DNA of 64,000 bases from Streptomyces sp. NBC_00569 (GTDB lineage Bacteria > Actinomycetota > Actinomycetes > Streptomycetales > Streptomycetaceae): contig NZ_CP107783.1 in NCBI RefSeq assembly GCF_036345255.1, forward strand, positions 8,053,001 through 8,117,000, written 5' to 3'. Position numbers and translations under genes: made by a program. The notes under the pieces were generated by a model, which saw only the letters and a program-made list of their open reading frames with translations, was not told where the DNA came from and made no database searches. Shown here in pieces: positions 50,658 through 59,034 of this stretch. The first letter of the stretch is position 1; every line of letters starts with the position of its first letter.

Positions 50658-50747
50658 GCGCCGCCTCCCTCGTCGTCGGACGCCCGGTACGTGCTTTCAG
50701 TGTGCGCGCCCGGGACGATCTTTGACAGTGGGCATCGGGGGCTCGTG

Positions 50748-51248
50748 TCAGGGCGCGGTGGTCGCCGCGGCGCTCTCGGTGCGGCGCCACTTCTCGTGCA
50801 CCGTCACCCCGCGCAGCCGCCAGCCGGAGTGCGTCCGGACCAGGGCGAAGGCGTATCGGCCGCCGCACACGAAGTCGGGCGCACCGGAGGGCGCCTCAGA
50901 GGGGCTGCCCGCGCCGTCGCCGGCGAACCGCATCGGGTTGATGTAGTCGGCCTGCACGTCGGCCGTGTCCCCGGTGTCGTTGTCGAGGCGGCCGAAGCGC
51001 AGGCGCCGGTTGACGATCAGGTGCTGGCGCATCGGGAACAGCTCCATCGTCCGGGTCAGCCACTCGGCGATCTCGGCCGCGCTGCCCTCGATGCCGCCGG
51101 CCCGCCGGTAGTCGGCGCGCCCGTCCGGGCTGAAGAGTCCGCGGTACGCCGTCCAGTCCCCGTCGTCCACGGACACCGCGTAGTCGGTGATCAGCTCCTC
51201 GATGGCGAGTCGGTCCATCACGGTGGCGAGTTCTACGCGCTGTGTCAT
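50748..51248 (-). CDS. SnoaL-like/NTF2-fold protein
   Basis: A 166-aa protein of the nuclear transport factor 2-like fold: LAIEELITDYAVSVDDGDWT near 14, FSPDGRADYRRAGGIEGSAA near 40, RQHLIVNRRLRFGRLDNDTG near 74. It resembles polyketide-cyclase SnoaL and ring-hydroxylating dioxygenase beta-subunit-like proteins, used as hydratases, isomerases or binding proteins. A single ATG at 51248 fits. It is divergent from a DinB-like gene across 84 bases. Confidence 0.82.
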   Translation of the reverse strand: MTQRVELATVMDRLAIEELITDYAVSVDDGDWTAYRGLFSPDGRADYRRAGGIEGSAAEIAEWLTRTMELFPMRQHLIVNRRLRFGRLDNDTGDTADVQADYINPMRFAGDGAGSPSEAPSGAPDFVCGGRYAFALVRTHSGWRLRGVTVHEKWRRTESAAATTAP

Positions 51249-51332
51249 TGAGTCAGTCTTGGGCACCGGAACCGCAGATCCAAGGGGCGCGACGGGGGAG
51301 AGGCCGGCAGCGATCATTGGTACCTTCTCGGC

Positions 51333-51971
51333 ATGTCCCCTGAGAGCACCTCGCCGACCGCCGCCGACGACCTCGCGCACTCCGTGCGGCTCGCGGTGGA
51401 CACCTTCGGCGGGGCACCGGGTGCCGACTGGGGCGTCAAGGCCGGTCCGCTGGAGTGGGACTGCTGGGAGACGGCCGAGCATCTGGCCGACGACCTGTTC
51501 GCGTACGCGGCCCAACTCGGGCCGTCGAAGCCGCCGTTGGACACCGAAGTGCCGTTCGACTGGACGCGCCGCAGGCCGGACGGCCCCGCGAACGTCATCT
51601 TCGCGAACCGCGACGCGGGCCCGGCGGGACTGCTCCAGGTGCTCGACGCGAGCGGCGCCCTGCTGGTCGCGATGGTACGGACGGCCGCGCCCGAGACCCG
51701 CGCCCACCATGTGTTCGGCCTCTCGGACCCCGCGGGCTTCGGCGCGATGGGCGTGGTGGAGACCCTTGTCCACGCGCACGACATCGCCGAGGGCCTCGGC
51801 CTCGAATGGACCCCGCCCGCCGCCGTCTGCGCCCGGGCTCTTGCCCGGCTGTTCCCCGACGCGCCACGGGGTGACGATCCCTGGCGCACGTTGCTGTGGG
51901 CGACGGGGCGCGGTGAGCTGCCCGACAGGGAGCGGCTCACGTCCTGGCGCTGGAACGCCGAAGTCCGCTGA
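51333..51971 (+). CDS. Maleylpyruvate isomerase/DinB-fold family protein
   Basis: A 212-aa helical protein resembling the mycothiol-dependent maleylpyruvate isomerase N-domain (DinB-like four-helix bundle): LEWDCWETAEHLADDLFAYA near 41 and VVETLVHAHDIAEGLGLEWT near 147. His in EHLADD and in HAHD are the usual metal or thiol-site ligands. Such proteins are mycothiol S-transferases in actinobacteria. ATG 51333 starts the protein, with no strong ribosome site seen. Confidence 0.78.
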   Translation: MSPESTSPTAADDLAHSVRLAVDTFGGAPGADWGVKAGPLEWDCWETAEHLADDLFAYAAQLGPSKPPLDTEVPFDWTRRRPDGPANVIFANRDAGPAGLLQVLDASGALLVAMVRTAAPETRAHHVFGLSDPAGFGAMGVVETLVHAHDIAEGLGLEWTPPAAVCARALARLFPDAPRGDDPWRTLLWATGRGELPDRERLTSWRWNAEVR

Positions 51972-52021
51972 CGGACCGACAGGCCGACCGGGCCGGGACA
52001 CACCAGAGAATTGACGGGGCG

Positions 52022-52198
52022 TCAGGCCGCGGCCTGGACGACCTCCGTACGCACCGCGACAGCCCACTCGGTGACGAGCCGCGCGTACTGTGCGCGCTGC
52101 TCGGTGGAGAGCCGGCCACCCGCGCGCAACCACAACCCGCGGATCTGCTCGTTGACTTCCTCGGCAGACCGCGCGGAATCCGAACACTCAAGCGGCAT
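52022..52198 (-). CDS. Small conserved-looking helical protein, 58 aa
   Basis: ATG 52198 to TGA 52022. The peptide begins MPLECSDSARSAEEVNEQIR, continues GLWLRAGGRLSTEQRAQYAR and ends LVTEWAVAVRTEVVQAAA. It is amphipathic and helical with good Streptomyces codon bias. It lies just upstream of, and divergent from, the Y RNA/rsr locus. I do not recognise a named family. Confidence 0.6.
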   Translation of the reverse strand: MPLECSDSARSAEEVNEQIRGLWLRAGGRLSTEQRAQYARLVTEWAVAVRTEVVQAAA

Positions 52199-52354
52199 GC
52201 GGTAAGGCTAGGGGGCGCGCCGCCCGCTGGGAACCCTCAGCGACGGAACATATTCGCCAAGTGATCGTGAACATCCATCAGTTGGCTTCCTGTCGCTGAC
52301 AACGCCCGGCGGCAAGCGGGTGATCGTGCTCGGGCCGGCCGGTGGAAAACCAGG

Positions 52355-52382
52355 TGGCAGCGTCGCGCCCCGTCACTAGAGT
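52355..52382 (+). promoter_or_regulatory. Candidate promoter of the Y RNA
   Basis: TGGCAG (52355-52360) and TAGAGT (52377-52382) are separated by 16 bases and would start transcription near 52389-52391, right at the inferred RNA 5' end. Upstream, GTGATCGTG is repeated directly at 52261-52269 and 52320-52328, a possible activator site. Confidence 0.5.
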
Positions 52383-52389
52383 TGCGGCA

Positions 52390-52512
52390 TGCCCAGGTGC
52401 GAAGGAGCGGGTTACTTCCACTGTTAATGGGGTGGTCGCGGGTTCGAGTCCCGTCGTCGGCTTCGGGCCGGCGTAGCTCAGTCGGCAGAGCACCTTGTAC
52501 CTGCACCGATTC
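52390..52512 (+). ncRNA. yrlA: Bacterial Y RNA (YrlA type) with circularly permuted tRNA mimic
   Basis: The 5' part CAGGTGCGAAGGAGCGGGTT resembles the Ro-binding strand of Y RNAs; GGTGC (52396-52400) pairs with GCACC (52503-52507) to close the molecule. Inside is a tRNA in permuted order: anticodon-stem 3' strand TGGGG (52428-52432), variable loop TGGTC, T arm GCGGG-TTCGAGT-CCCGT (52438-52454), acceptor strand CGTCGGC, loop TTCGG, acceptor strand GCCGGCG (52467-52473), TA, D arm GCTC-AGTCGGCA-GAGC (52476-52491), and anticodon-stem 5' strand CCTTG. U8:A14, G15:C48, G18G19 and C56 are all present. The CCA end is replaced by the loop. The rsr gene follows on the same strand. Exact ends are inferred. 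Confidence 0.85.
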
Positions 52513-52605
52513 CGATCTCTGGGCAGCACACTTCACGCACCTCCCGGTGCGCAGGTCCGCGGCTCCTTCTCATGGTGAACGCACGCCGCGGGCCGACTTG
52601 ATCTC

Positions 52606-52662
52606 GGGAGGCACCCGGCAGCGCCGCGCCCCGGTTCGGCATGCCCGCACGCGGTGCCTCCC
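52606..52662 (+). repeat. Long inverted repeat in the rsr leader
   Basis: GGGAGGCACC (52606-52615) and GGTGCCTCCC (52653-52662) are perfectly complementary over 10 bp around a 37-base loop. They lie 23 bases before the rsr start codon and next to its GGAGAGG ribosome site. A smaller hairpin CGCACC/GGTGCG occurs near 52534-52550. They could end the Y RNA transcript or control rsr translation. Confidence 0.55.
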
Positions 52663-52684
52663 CTCCACGGAGAGGGGCCGCCTC

Positions 52685-54301
52685 ATGGCACGCTTCAACA
52701 CCCGCGGCACCCGCCCGGTGGGCCGGTCGCCGATCGCCACCGTGACGGGCGAGCGGGCGCGCACGCACGAGGGCGCGACCGGATACCTGCGCGACGCGCG
52801 CAGCGAACTGTTCCTGCTCGCCGTCTCGAACCTCGTCGCCACGGACGCCTTCTACGAGTCGGCGGACGACCGCGACGACCGCTACAGCGCCCTCGTACGG
52901 CAGCTCGCCGTCGAGGACCCCGTGTGGACCGCGGGCCTGCTCGGCTGGCTGCGCGGCGAGGGGAACATGCGGACCGCCGCGCTCGTCGGCGCCGCCGAGT
53001 TCGTCAAGGCCCGCATCGACGCGGGCGCGCCCGGCCACTCCCGTCAGGCCGTCGACAGCGTCCTCCAGCGCGCCGACGAGCCGGGCGAGCTGCTCGGCTA
53101 CTGGACCTCGCGGCACGGCCGGCGCCTGCCGAAGCCGGTGAAGCGCGGCATCGCCGACGCCGTCCAGCGGCTCTACGACGAGCGCTCGCTCCTCAAGTAC
53201 GACACCGACTCCAAGGGCTACCGGTTCGGTGACGTCCTCAACCTCGCGCACCCGGCGCCCGCCACCGGGAAGCCGTGGCAGGGCGACCTGTTCCGGCACG
53301 CCCTCGACCGCCGGCACGGCAACGCCGGGGAGATCCCGGAGCGGCTGCGCACCCTGCGCGCCCGCGAGCGGCTGATGCGTGTACCGGTGGAGGAGCGCCA
53401 CGCGGTGCTCACCACGGACACCGGCCGGCTCGCCGAGGCGGCCATGACGTGGGAGTCGCTCGCGGGCTGGCTCCAGCGGCCGATGGACGCGGAGGCGTGG
53501 GAGGCGATCATCCCGTCCATGGGCCTGATGGCGCTCGCGCGGAACCTGCGCAACTTCGACGAGGCCGGTGTCTCGGACGAGGTCGCGCAGCGGGTGGCGG
53601 CGCGGTTCGCCGACGCGGACGAGGTGCGCCGCTCGCGTATGTTCCCGTTCCGCTTCTGGGCCGCGTACAAGCACGCCCCGTCGCTGCGCTGGGGGCACGC
53701 TCTGGAGCGGGCGCTCGCGCACTCGCTGGCCGGTGTGCCCGCGCTGCCCGGCCGATCGCTGATCCTCGTGGACCGGTCGCCGTCGATGTTCCCCGGCTAC
53801 GGGTTCTCGACGCCGCACCGCTCGGACGTCCCGCCGGCCGAGCAGGCGGCGGTGTTCGGCGCCGCGCTCGCCATGCGCGCGGAGATGCCGACGCTCGTCG
53901 AGTTCGGGATGGACAGCCGGCGCCTGAACGTCCGGAAGGGCGGGAGTGTTCTGCCGCTCGTCGAGAGGTTCGGGCAGATCTCCGGCACCGACATCCCGAC
54001 CGCGGTGAAGAAGCACTTCACCGGGCACGACCGCGTGGTCGTCGTCACCGACGAGCAGACCCGGCCCGGCTGGTTCCCGTCGAACGCCCACGACCACGGG
54101 GGCATGGCCGAGACCGAGATCGACGCGCTCGTGCCGAGGGACGTGCCCGTCTACATGTGGAACATGGCCGGATACAAGGTGGGGGCGACCCCTTCGGGCG
54201 GCGCGAACCGGCACGCCTTCGGCGGCCTCACCGACCAGGCGTTCCGCCTGATCCCGCTCATCGAGCGGGGCGGGGGCGCGCGCTGGCCGTGGGAGATGTA
54301 G
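52685..54301 (+). CDS. rsr: Ro60-like TROVE-domain RNA-binding protein (Rsr)
   Basis: A 538-aa ring-shaped RNA-binding protein family. The TROVE domain covers about 1-345: HEGATGYLRDARSELFLLAV near 25, WTAGLLGWLRGEGNMRTAAL near 80, and HALDRRHGNAGEIPERLRTL near 204. The C-terminal VWA-like domain (355-538) has a MIDAS motif ILVDRSPSMFPGYG near 360 and VVVVTDEQTRPGWF near 450. Ro proteins bind Y RNAs and misfolded RNAs and, with PNPase, help RNA decay and stress survival. ATG 52685 has GGAGAGG upstream. The adjacent Y RNA on the same strand supports the assignment. Confidence 0.93.
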   Translation: MARFNTRGTRPVGRSPIATVTGERARTHEGATGYLRDARSELFLLAVSNLVATDAFYESADDRDDRYSALVRQLAVEDPVWTAGLLGWLRGEGNMRTAALVGAAEFVKARIDAGAPGHSRQAVDSVLQRADEPGELLGYWTSRHGRRLPKPVKRGIADAVQRLYDERSLLKYDTDSKGYRFGDVLNLAHPAPATGKPWQGDLFRHALDRRHGNAGEIPERLRTLRARERLMRVPVEERHAVLTTDTGRLAEAAMTWESLAGWLQRPMDAEAWEAIIPSMGLMALARNLRNFDEAGVSDEVAQRVAARFADADEVRRSRMFPFRFWAAYKHAPSLRWGHALERALAHSLAGVPALPGRSLILVDRSPSMFPGYGFSTPHRSDVPPAEQAAVFGAALAMRAEMPTLVEFGMDSRRLNVRKGGSVLPLVERFGQISGTDIPTAVKKHFTGHDRVVVVTDEQTRPGWFPSNAHDHGGMAETEIDALVPRDVPVYMWNMAGYKVGATPSGGANRHAFGGLTDQAFRLIPLIERGGGARWPWEM

Positions 54302-54340
54302 CGGGCGAGGGTGGTCCCGTCCGGCTCGGGCCGGGCGGGG

Positions 54341-55216
54341 TCAGCCCGCCGACTCCCCGGCGTGCGGGCTCAGGACGCCCGCCGTCACCAGCGCGATCAG
54401 CACGATGCCGAGCAGGATCCGGTAGTACACGAACGGCATGAAGCTCTTCGTCGAGATGAACTTCATGAACCATGCGATCACTGCGTATCCGACGCCGAAA
54501 GCGATGACCGTCGCGAAGGCGGTCGGGCCCCAGGAGACGGAGCCGTCCTGCCCGGCGTCCTTCAGTTCGAAGACTCCTGAGGCGAGGACCGCGGGGATCG
54601 CGAGGAGGAACGAGTAACGCGCCGCGGCCTCACGGGTGTACCCCATGAGCAGGCCGCCGCTGATGGTCGCGCCGGAGCGCGAGACTCCGGGGATCAGGGC
54701 CATGGCCTGGCAGACGCCGTAGATCAGCCCGTCCTTGACGCTCAGGTCCTTGAGTCCCTTGCGCTCCCGCACCGCGCGGTGCTTGCCGCCGACCTCGTCG
54801 CGCGCCGCGAGACGGTCGGCGACGCCGAGGACGATGCCCATCACGATGAGGGTCGTCGCGGTCAGGCGCAGATCGCGGAACGGGCCCTCGATCTGGTCCT
54901 TGAACGCGACACCGAGCACGCCGATCGGAATCGAGCCCACGATCACGAGCCAGCCCATCTGCGCGTCGTGGTCGCTGCGCAGCGCCTTGTTCGTGAGGGA
55001 GCGGAACCATGCGGAGATGATCCGCGCGATGTCCTTGCGGAAGTAGATGACCACCGCCGTCTCCGTGCCGAGCTGGGTGATCGCCGTGAAAGCGGCCCCC
55101 GGGTCGTGCCAGCCCGCGAAGGCCGCGGTCAGCCGCAGATGCGCGCTCGACGAGATGGGCAGGAACTCGGTCAGCCCCTGGACGAGCCCGAGGATGAATG
55201 ATTCGAACCAAGACAT
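54341..55216 (-). CDS. uppP: Undecaprenyl-diphosphate phosphatase
   Basis: A 291-aa polytopic membrane enzyme of the BacA/UppP family that recycles undecaprenyl pyrophosphate for peptidoglycan synthesis and confers bacitracin tolerance. The two signature loops are present: [16 protein letters not shown] near 14-29 and [18 protein letters not shown] near 180. About eight hydrophobic spans. ATG 55216 starts [15 protein letters not shown], as in the family; the ORF extends upstream without support. Confidence 0.95.
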   Translation of the reverse strand: MSWFESFILGLVQGLTEFLPISSSAHLRLTAAFAGWHDPGAAFTAITQLGTETAVVIYFRKDIARIISAWFRSLTNKALRSDHDAQMGWLVIVGSIPIGVLGVAFKDQIEGPFRDLRLTATTLIVMGIVLGVADRLAARDEVGGKHRAVRERKGLKDLSVKDGLIYGVCQAMALIPGVSRSGATISGGLLMGYTREAAARYSFLLAIPAVLASGVFELKDAGQDGSVSWGPTAFATVIAFGVGYAVIAWFMKFISTKSFMPFVYYRILLGIVLIALVTAGVLSPHAGESAG

Positions 55217-55370
55217 GAAGTTACGCGATCCAAGTGCTGACGTGAGCTGACCGCAGACGCGCAGGTCAGAGGCGGACACGGAGGAAGGACGGATGGGCGG
55301 GCGAGGCCGTACGGGTCAAGAGGTACGGAAGTGGAAGGGTGCCCGCCGTGGGGCAGCGTAGCGCCCTTGT

Positions 55371-55399
55371 GTGAAGAGACGATGACAGGGCCTCTTCAC
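55371..55399 (-). terminator. Terminator hairpin after the hxlR gene
   Basis: Perfect 8-bp stem GTGAAGAG (55371-55378) with CTCTTCAC (55392-55399), 10 bases after the hxlR stop on the minus strand. Confidence 0.6.
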
Positions 55400-55409
55400 C
55401 CGGACGGCG

Positions 55410-55886
55410 CTACGCCGCCGCCGGGCCCGCCGTGGTCCAGCCCGGGGCCTGCGGATGGGCGCTGAGGTCCTCGTGGTGGACGGCGTCGCCGCACGCGGAG
55501 CAGGTCACGACGGGGACCAGTTCGTTGCCGCAGGTGTGCTCGATCACCATCGGACGGTCGCCGTCGTCGCGCAGATGACGGTCGCCCCACGCCATGAGGG
55601 TCATGAGGACAGGCTCCAGTTCGAGCCCCGCCGTGGTGGGCCGGTACTCGAAGCGCTGCGGGCGCTCCTGGTAGGCGACCTTCTTGAGGATGCCGGCGTC
55701 GACGAGGCGGCGCAGACGCGTCGCCAGGATGTCGCGCGGCGCCCCGATGTTGCGCACCAGCTGGTCGAAGCGTCCGTTGCCGAGGCACACCTCGCGCAGG
55801 ACCAGGAGCGAGTACTTCTCGCCGACCACGGCCAGCGTGTCGGCGATCGAGCAGGGGCGCGGGTCCTTGGCGGCTGGCATGCGCAT
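55410..55886 (-). CDS. HxlR-family transcriptional regulator
   Basis: A 158-aa regulator with the HxlR winged helix at about 10-100: CSIADTLAVVGEKYSLLVLR, then FDQLVRNIGAPRDILATRLR. After the helix-turn-helix the C-terminal extension HTCGNELVPVVTCSACGDAV carries three Cys spaced like a zinc ribbon, which most HxlR proteins lack. ATG 55886 or 55880 may start it. It is divergent from a thiolase gene, with inverted repeat GGTGAGT/ACTCACC (55928-55952) between them. Confidence 0.87.
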   Translation of the reverse strand: MRMPAAKDPRPCSIADTLAVVGEKYSLLVLREVCLGNGRFDQLVRNIGAPRDILATRLRRLVDAGILKKVAYQERPQRFEYRPTTAGLELEPVLMTLMAWGDRHLRDDGDRPMVIEHTCGNELVPVVTCSACGDAVHHEDLSAHPQAPGWTTAGPAAA

Positions 55887-55927
55887 CAGTGTATGCGAGG
55901 GTTTGCTTTTCCAACCGACAGGGCTAT

Positions 55928-55952
55928 GGTGAGTTCAGTTTTCCTACTCACC
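55928..55952. promoter_or_regulatory. Inverted repeat between hxlR and the thiolase gene
   Basis: GGTGAGT (55928-55934) and ACTCACC (55946-55952) form a perfect 7-bp inverted repeat with an 11-base centre, next to TATGGT (55925-55930), a possible -10 for the thiolase. It is a candidate operator for the HxlR protein. Confidence 0.55.
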
Positions 55953-55999
55953 GGTAGCCGGAGCCGGGCACCGACCCGCCGGCCAAGGAGGCCCGCACC

Positions 56000-57169
<1,170 letters not shown>

Positions 57170-57226
57170 GTCTCGCGACCGGTACTCGAAGTGCTCGGAG
57201 TCCTCAGAGGCGCTCCGACGGGTGAA

Positions 57227-57952
57227 TCAGCCGCGGAGGCGGTGGCGCTTGCACCACGCGAGCACCGCACCCGCGAGGCCGGTCAGCGCGATGAACCCCA
57301 TCGCGATCAGGAACGCGGGCGACGTCGGAGTCGAGGCCCTTGCCCCGGCGACGACGTACGCCGCCGTATTGGGGACCGAGCCGATCGCCGTGGCGAGAAG
57401 GAACGGCGCCCAGCGCATGCGCGAGATCGCGGCGCAGTAGTTGGCCGCCCAGAACGGCACACCCGGAAACGTCCGGGCCGCCAGCATCGACCGGAAGCCG
57501 TGCCGGCTGAGCTGCCCGTCGGCCGCCTTCAGCCAGCGGCCGCGTACGAGGGGCCGCAGCGCCTCCTGGCCGAGCACCCGGCCGAGCCCGAACGCCACCC
57601 CGGCGCCGAGCACCGTCCCGCCGAGCGCCGCCACGGTGCCCAGCTGCGAACCGAACAGAGCGCCCGCCGCGAGGTTCAGCAGCGGCCGCGGAACGAAGGC
57701 CACCGTGCACAGGCCGTACGCGACGCCGAACAGGACGACCGCCGCGGCGCCGCTCATCTGGGGTGGCCAGCCGTCCGCGAGCAGTCGCTGCGGCTGAAGG
57801 AGCAACACCATGGCCCCGCCCGCCGCGAGCAGCGCCACCAGGAGCGACAGCCGCGACCACGGCGACAGCAGAACTCTCGTGCAGCGCAGGGCAAGGCCCG
57901 CCGGCCGGGCGGCGGCGAGTCCCTCGGGACGGGTCGCGACGGTGTCGGGCAT
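57227..57952 (-). CDS. TVP38/TMEM64 (VTT) family membrane protein
   Basis: A 241-aa membrane protein with about five hydrophobic spans and the VTT-domain landmarks FVPRPLLNLAAGALFGSQLG near 88, GLGRVLGQEALRPLVRGRWL near 122, and FPGVPFWAANYCAAISRMRW near 163. Such proteins are DedA-like and proposed to scramble or transport lipids; substrate unknown. ATG 57952 starts the protein. It is divergent from the DNA alkylation gene. Confidence 0.85.
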   Translation of the reverse strand: MPDTVATRPEGLAAARPAGLALRCTRVLLSPWSRLSLLVALLAAGGAMVLLLQPQRLLADGWPPQMSGAAAVVLFGVAYGLCTVAFVPRPLLNLAAGALFGSQLGTVAALGGTVLGAGVAFGLGRVLGQEALRPLVRGRWLKAADGQLSRHGFRSMLAARTFPGVPFWAANYCAAISRMRWAPFLLATAIGSVPNTAAYVVAGARASTPTSPAFLIAMGFIALTGLAGAVLAWCKRHRLRG

Positions 57953-57988
57953 CCGGGGAGACTAACCGACCCATATGTAAATTCGCCG

Positions 57989-57994
57989 TAGGGT
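57989..57994 (+). promoter_or_regulatory. Candidate -10 of a leaderless DNA-alkylation gene
   Basis: TAGGGT ends eight bases before the ATG at 58003, and there is no ribosome-binding site between them. This is the pattern of a leaderless transcript. Confidence 0.45.
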
Positions 57995-58002
57995 TGTGTC
58001 GC

Positions 58003-58707
58003 ATGACCGTCACAGTCCCGCGCAGCGCGCTGGCCGACACCCTGCTGGAGCGGCTCACCGCCGTGTACCCCAAGGCGGCCGATCCCGAGCGGGCCGGGCA
58101 GATGCGCGCGTACATGAAGGACGTGGCACCCTTCCTCGGTCTCACCACCCCCGTACGCCGAGCACTCTCGCGCACGGTCCTGGCCGGCGCCCCGCGCCCC
58201 GACGAGACCGACTGCACCACGCTCGCCCTGCGCTGCTGGGAGCTGCCCGAGCGCGAGTACGCGTACTTCGCGGTCGACTACCTGCGGCGGAACGTGGGCC
58301 GTTGCTCGTCCGGCTTCCTGCCTGTCGCCCGGCACCTCGTGTCGACGGTCCCGTGGTGGGACACCGTCGACCTGCTCGCCGCGCACGTCGTCGGCGCGCT
58401 GGTCGTTGCCGACCCGCGCCTGGCGAAGGACATGGACGCGTGGATCGAGGACGACGACCTGTGGATCGCCCGCACCGCGCTCCTGCACCAGCTCCGGCGC
58501 AAGGAGACGACCGACACGGAGCGCCTCTTCGGCTATTGCCTGCGCCAGGCGCCGCACCCCGACTTCTTCATCCGCAAGGCCATCGGCTGGTGCCTGCGTG
58601 AGTACGCGAAGACCGACCCGGACGCCGTACGTTCCTTCGTCGCCGCCCACCGGGACCGGCTCGCGCCCTTGTCGGTGCGCGAGGCCCTGAAGAACATCGG
58701 GCCCTGA
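58003..58707 (+). CDS. AlkD-like DNA alkylation repair protein
   Basis: A 234-aa protein of HEAT-like helical repeats from the DNA alkylation repair (AlkD/AlkC) family: MRAYMKDVAPFLGLTTPVRR near 32, REYAYFAVDYLRRNVGRCSS near 85, WWDTVDLLAAHVVGALVVAD near 117, DFFIRKAIGWCLREYAKTDP near 188. The catalytic Asp of AlkD corresponds to the one in WWDTVD. It removes bulky alkylated bases without flipping. ATG 58003 follows a -10-like box directly. Confidence 0.9.
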   Translation: MTVTVPRSALADTLLERLTAVYPKAADPERAGQMRAYMKDVAPFLGLTTPVRRALSRTVLAGAPRPDETDCTTLALRCWELPEREYAYFAVDYLRRNVGRCSSGFLPVARHLVSTVPWWDTVDLLAAHVVGALVVADPRLAKDMDAWIEDDDLWIARTALLHQLRRKETTDTERLFGYCLRQAPHPDFFIRKAIGWCLREYAKTDPDAVRSFVAAHRDRLAPLSVREALKNIGP

Positions 58708-59034
58708 ACTCCCTTACGTCCCAAGGGAGACCGGGCCACCCGCCGAGCCGCCCCGGCCGCCGGAAAACCATTCGACCTGCGTCGCTTCCTCGGCAATGAT
58801 CGGCGTCATGTTCCGGTACGCCTTCCCCGCAGCCACGTCCGCAGTCGCGGACGCTGCGAAGGCTGCCGTCTTCCTGGCCGCCGCAGCAGACGGCGCCCGA
58901 AGCTGACCCTCTCCGGACATTCCGGCGGACCCCGCAGGGGGAGGGTCGGTAGGAATCCGGGGTCCCCGCCTCGTCAAGGAGGCCATCACACCCTGTTCCG
59001 CTGAGGAACACGTTCCGGGAGGAACCACCCAGTC
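58708..59034 (+). promoter_or_regulatory. tuf3 upstream region with a terminator hairpin
   Basis: This 327-base stretch has no supported gene. CTCCCTT (58709-58715) pairs with AAGGGAG (58723-58729), with an outer GGGCC/GGCCC pairing, and probably ends the preceding gene. GGACCCC and GGGGTCC near 58928-58966 form another hairpin. A 36-codon ORF at 58797-58907 has an Ala-rich low-complexity product and no good ribosome site. GGGAGGA just upstream of 59035 is the tuf3 ribosome site. Confidence 0.55.

Noticed and set aside
52438..52500. A tRNA gene suggested by the T-arm and D-arm consensus
   Set aside because: The T arm precedes the D arm, the acceptor strands are joined by a short loop, and there is no anticodon loop after the D arm. 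It fits a permuted tRNA mimic in a Y RNA, not a tRNA.
53275..54441. 388-codon plus-strand frame overlapping rsr
   Set aside because: It is an out-of-frame shadow of rsr with Arg/Gly-rich low-complexity product.
58797..58907. 36-codon ORF before tuf3
   Set aside because: Ala-rich low-complexity peptide, no ribosome site, and the same interval is open on the other strand too; evidence is too weak.
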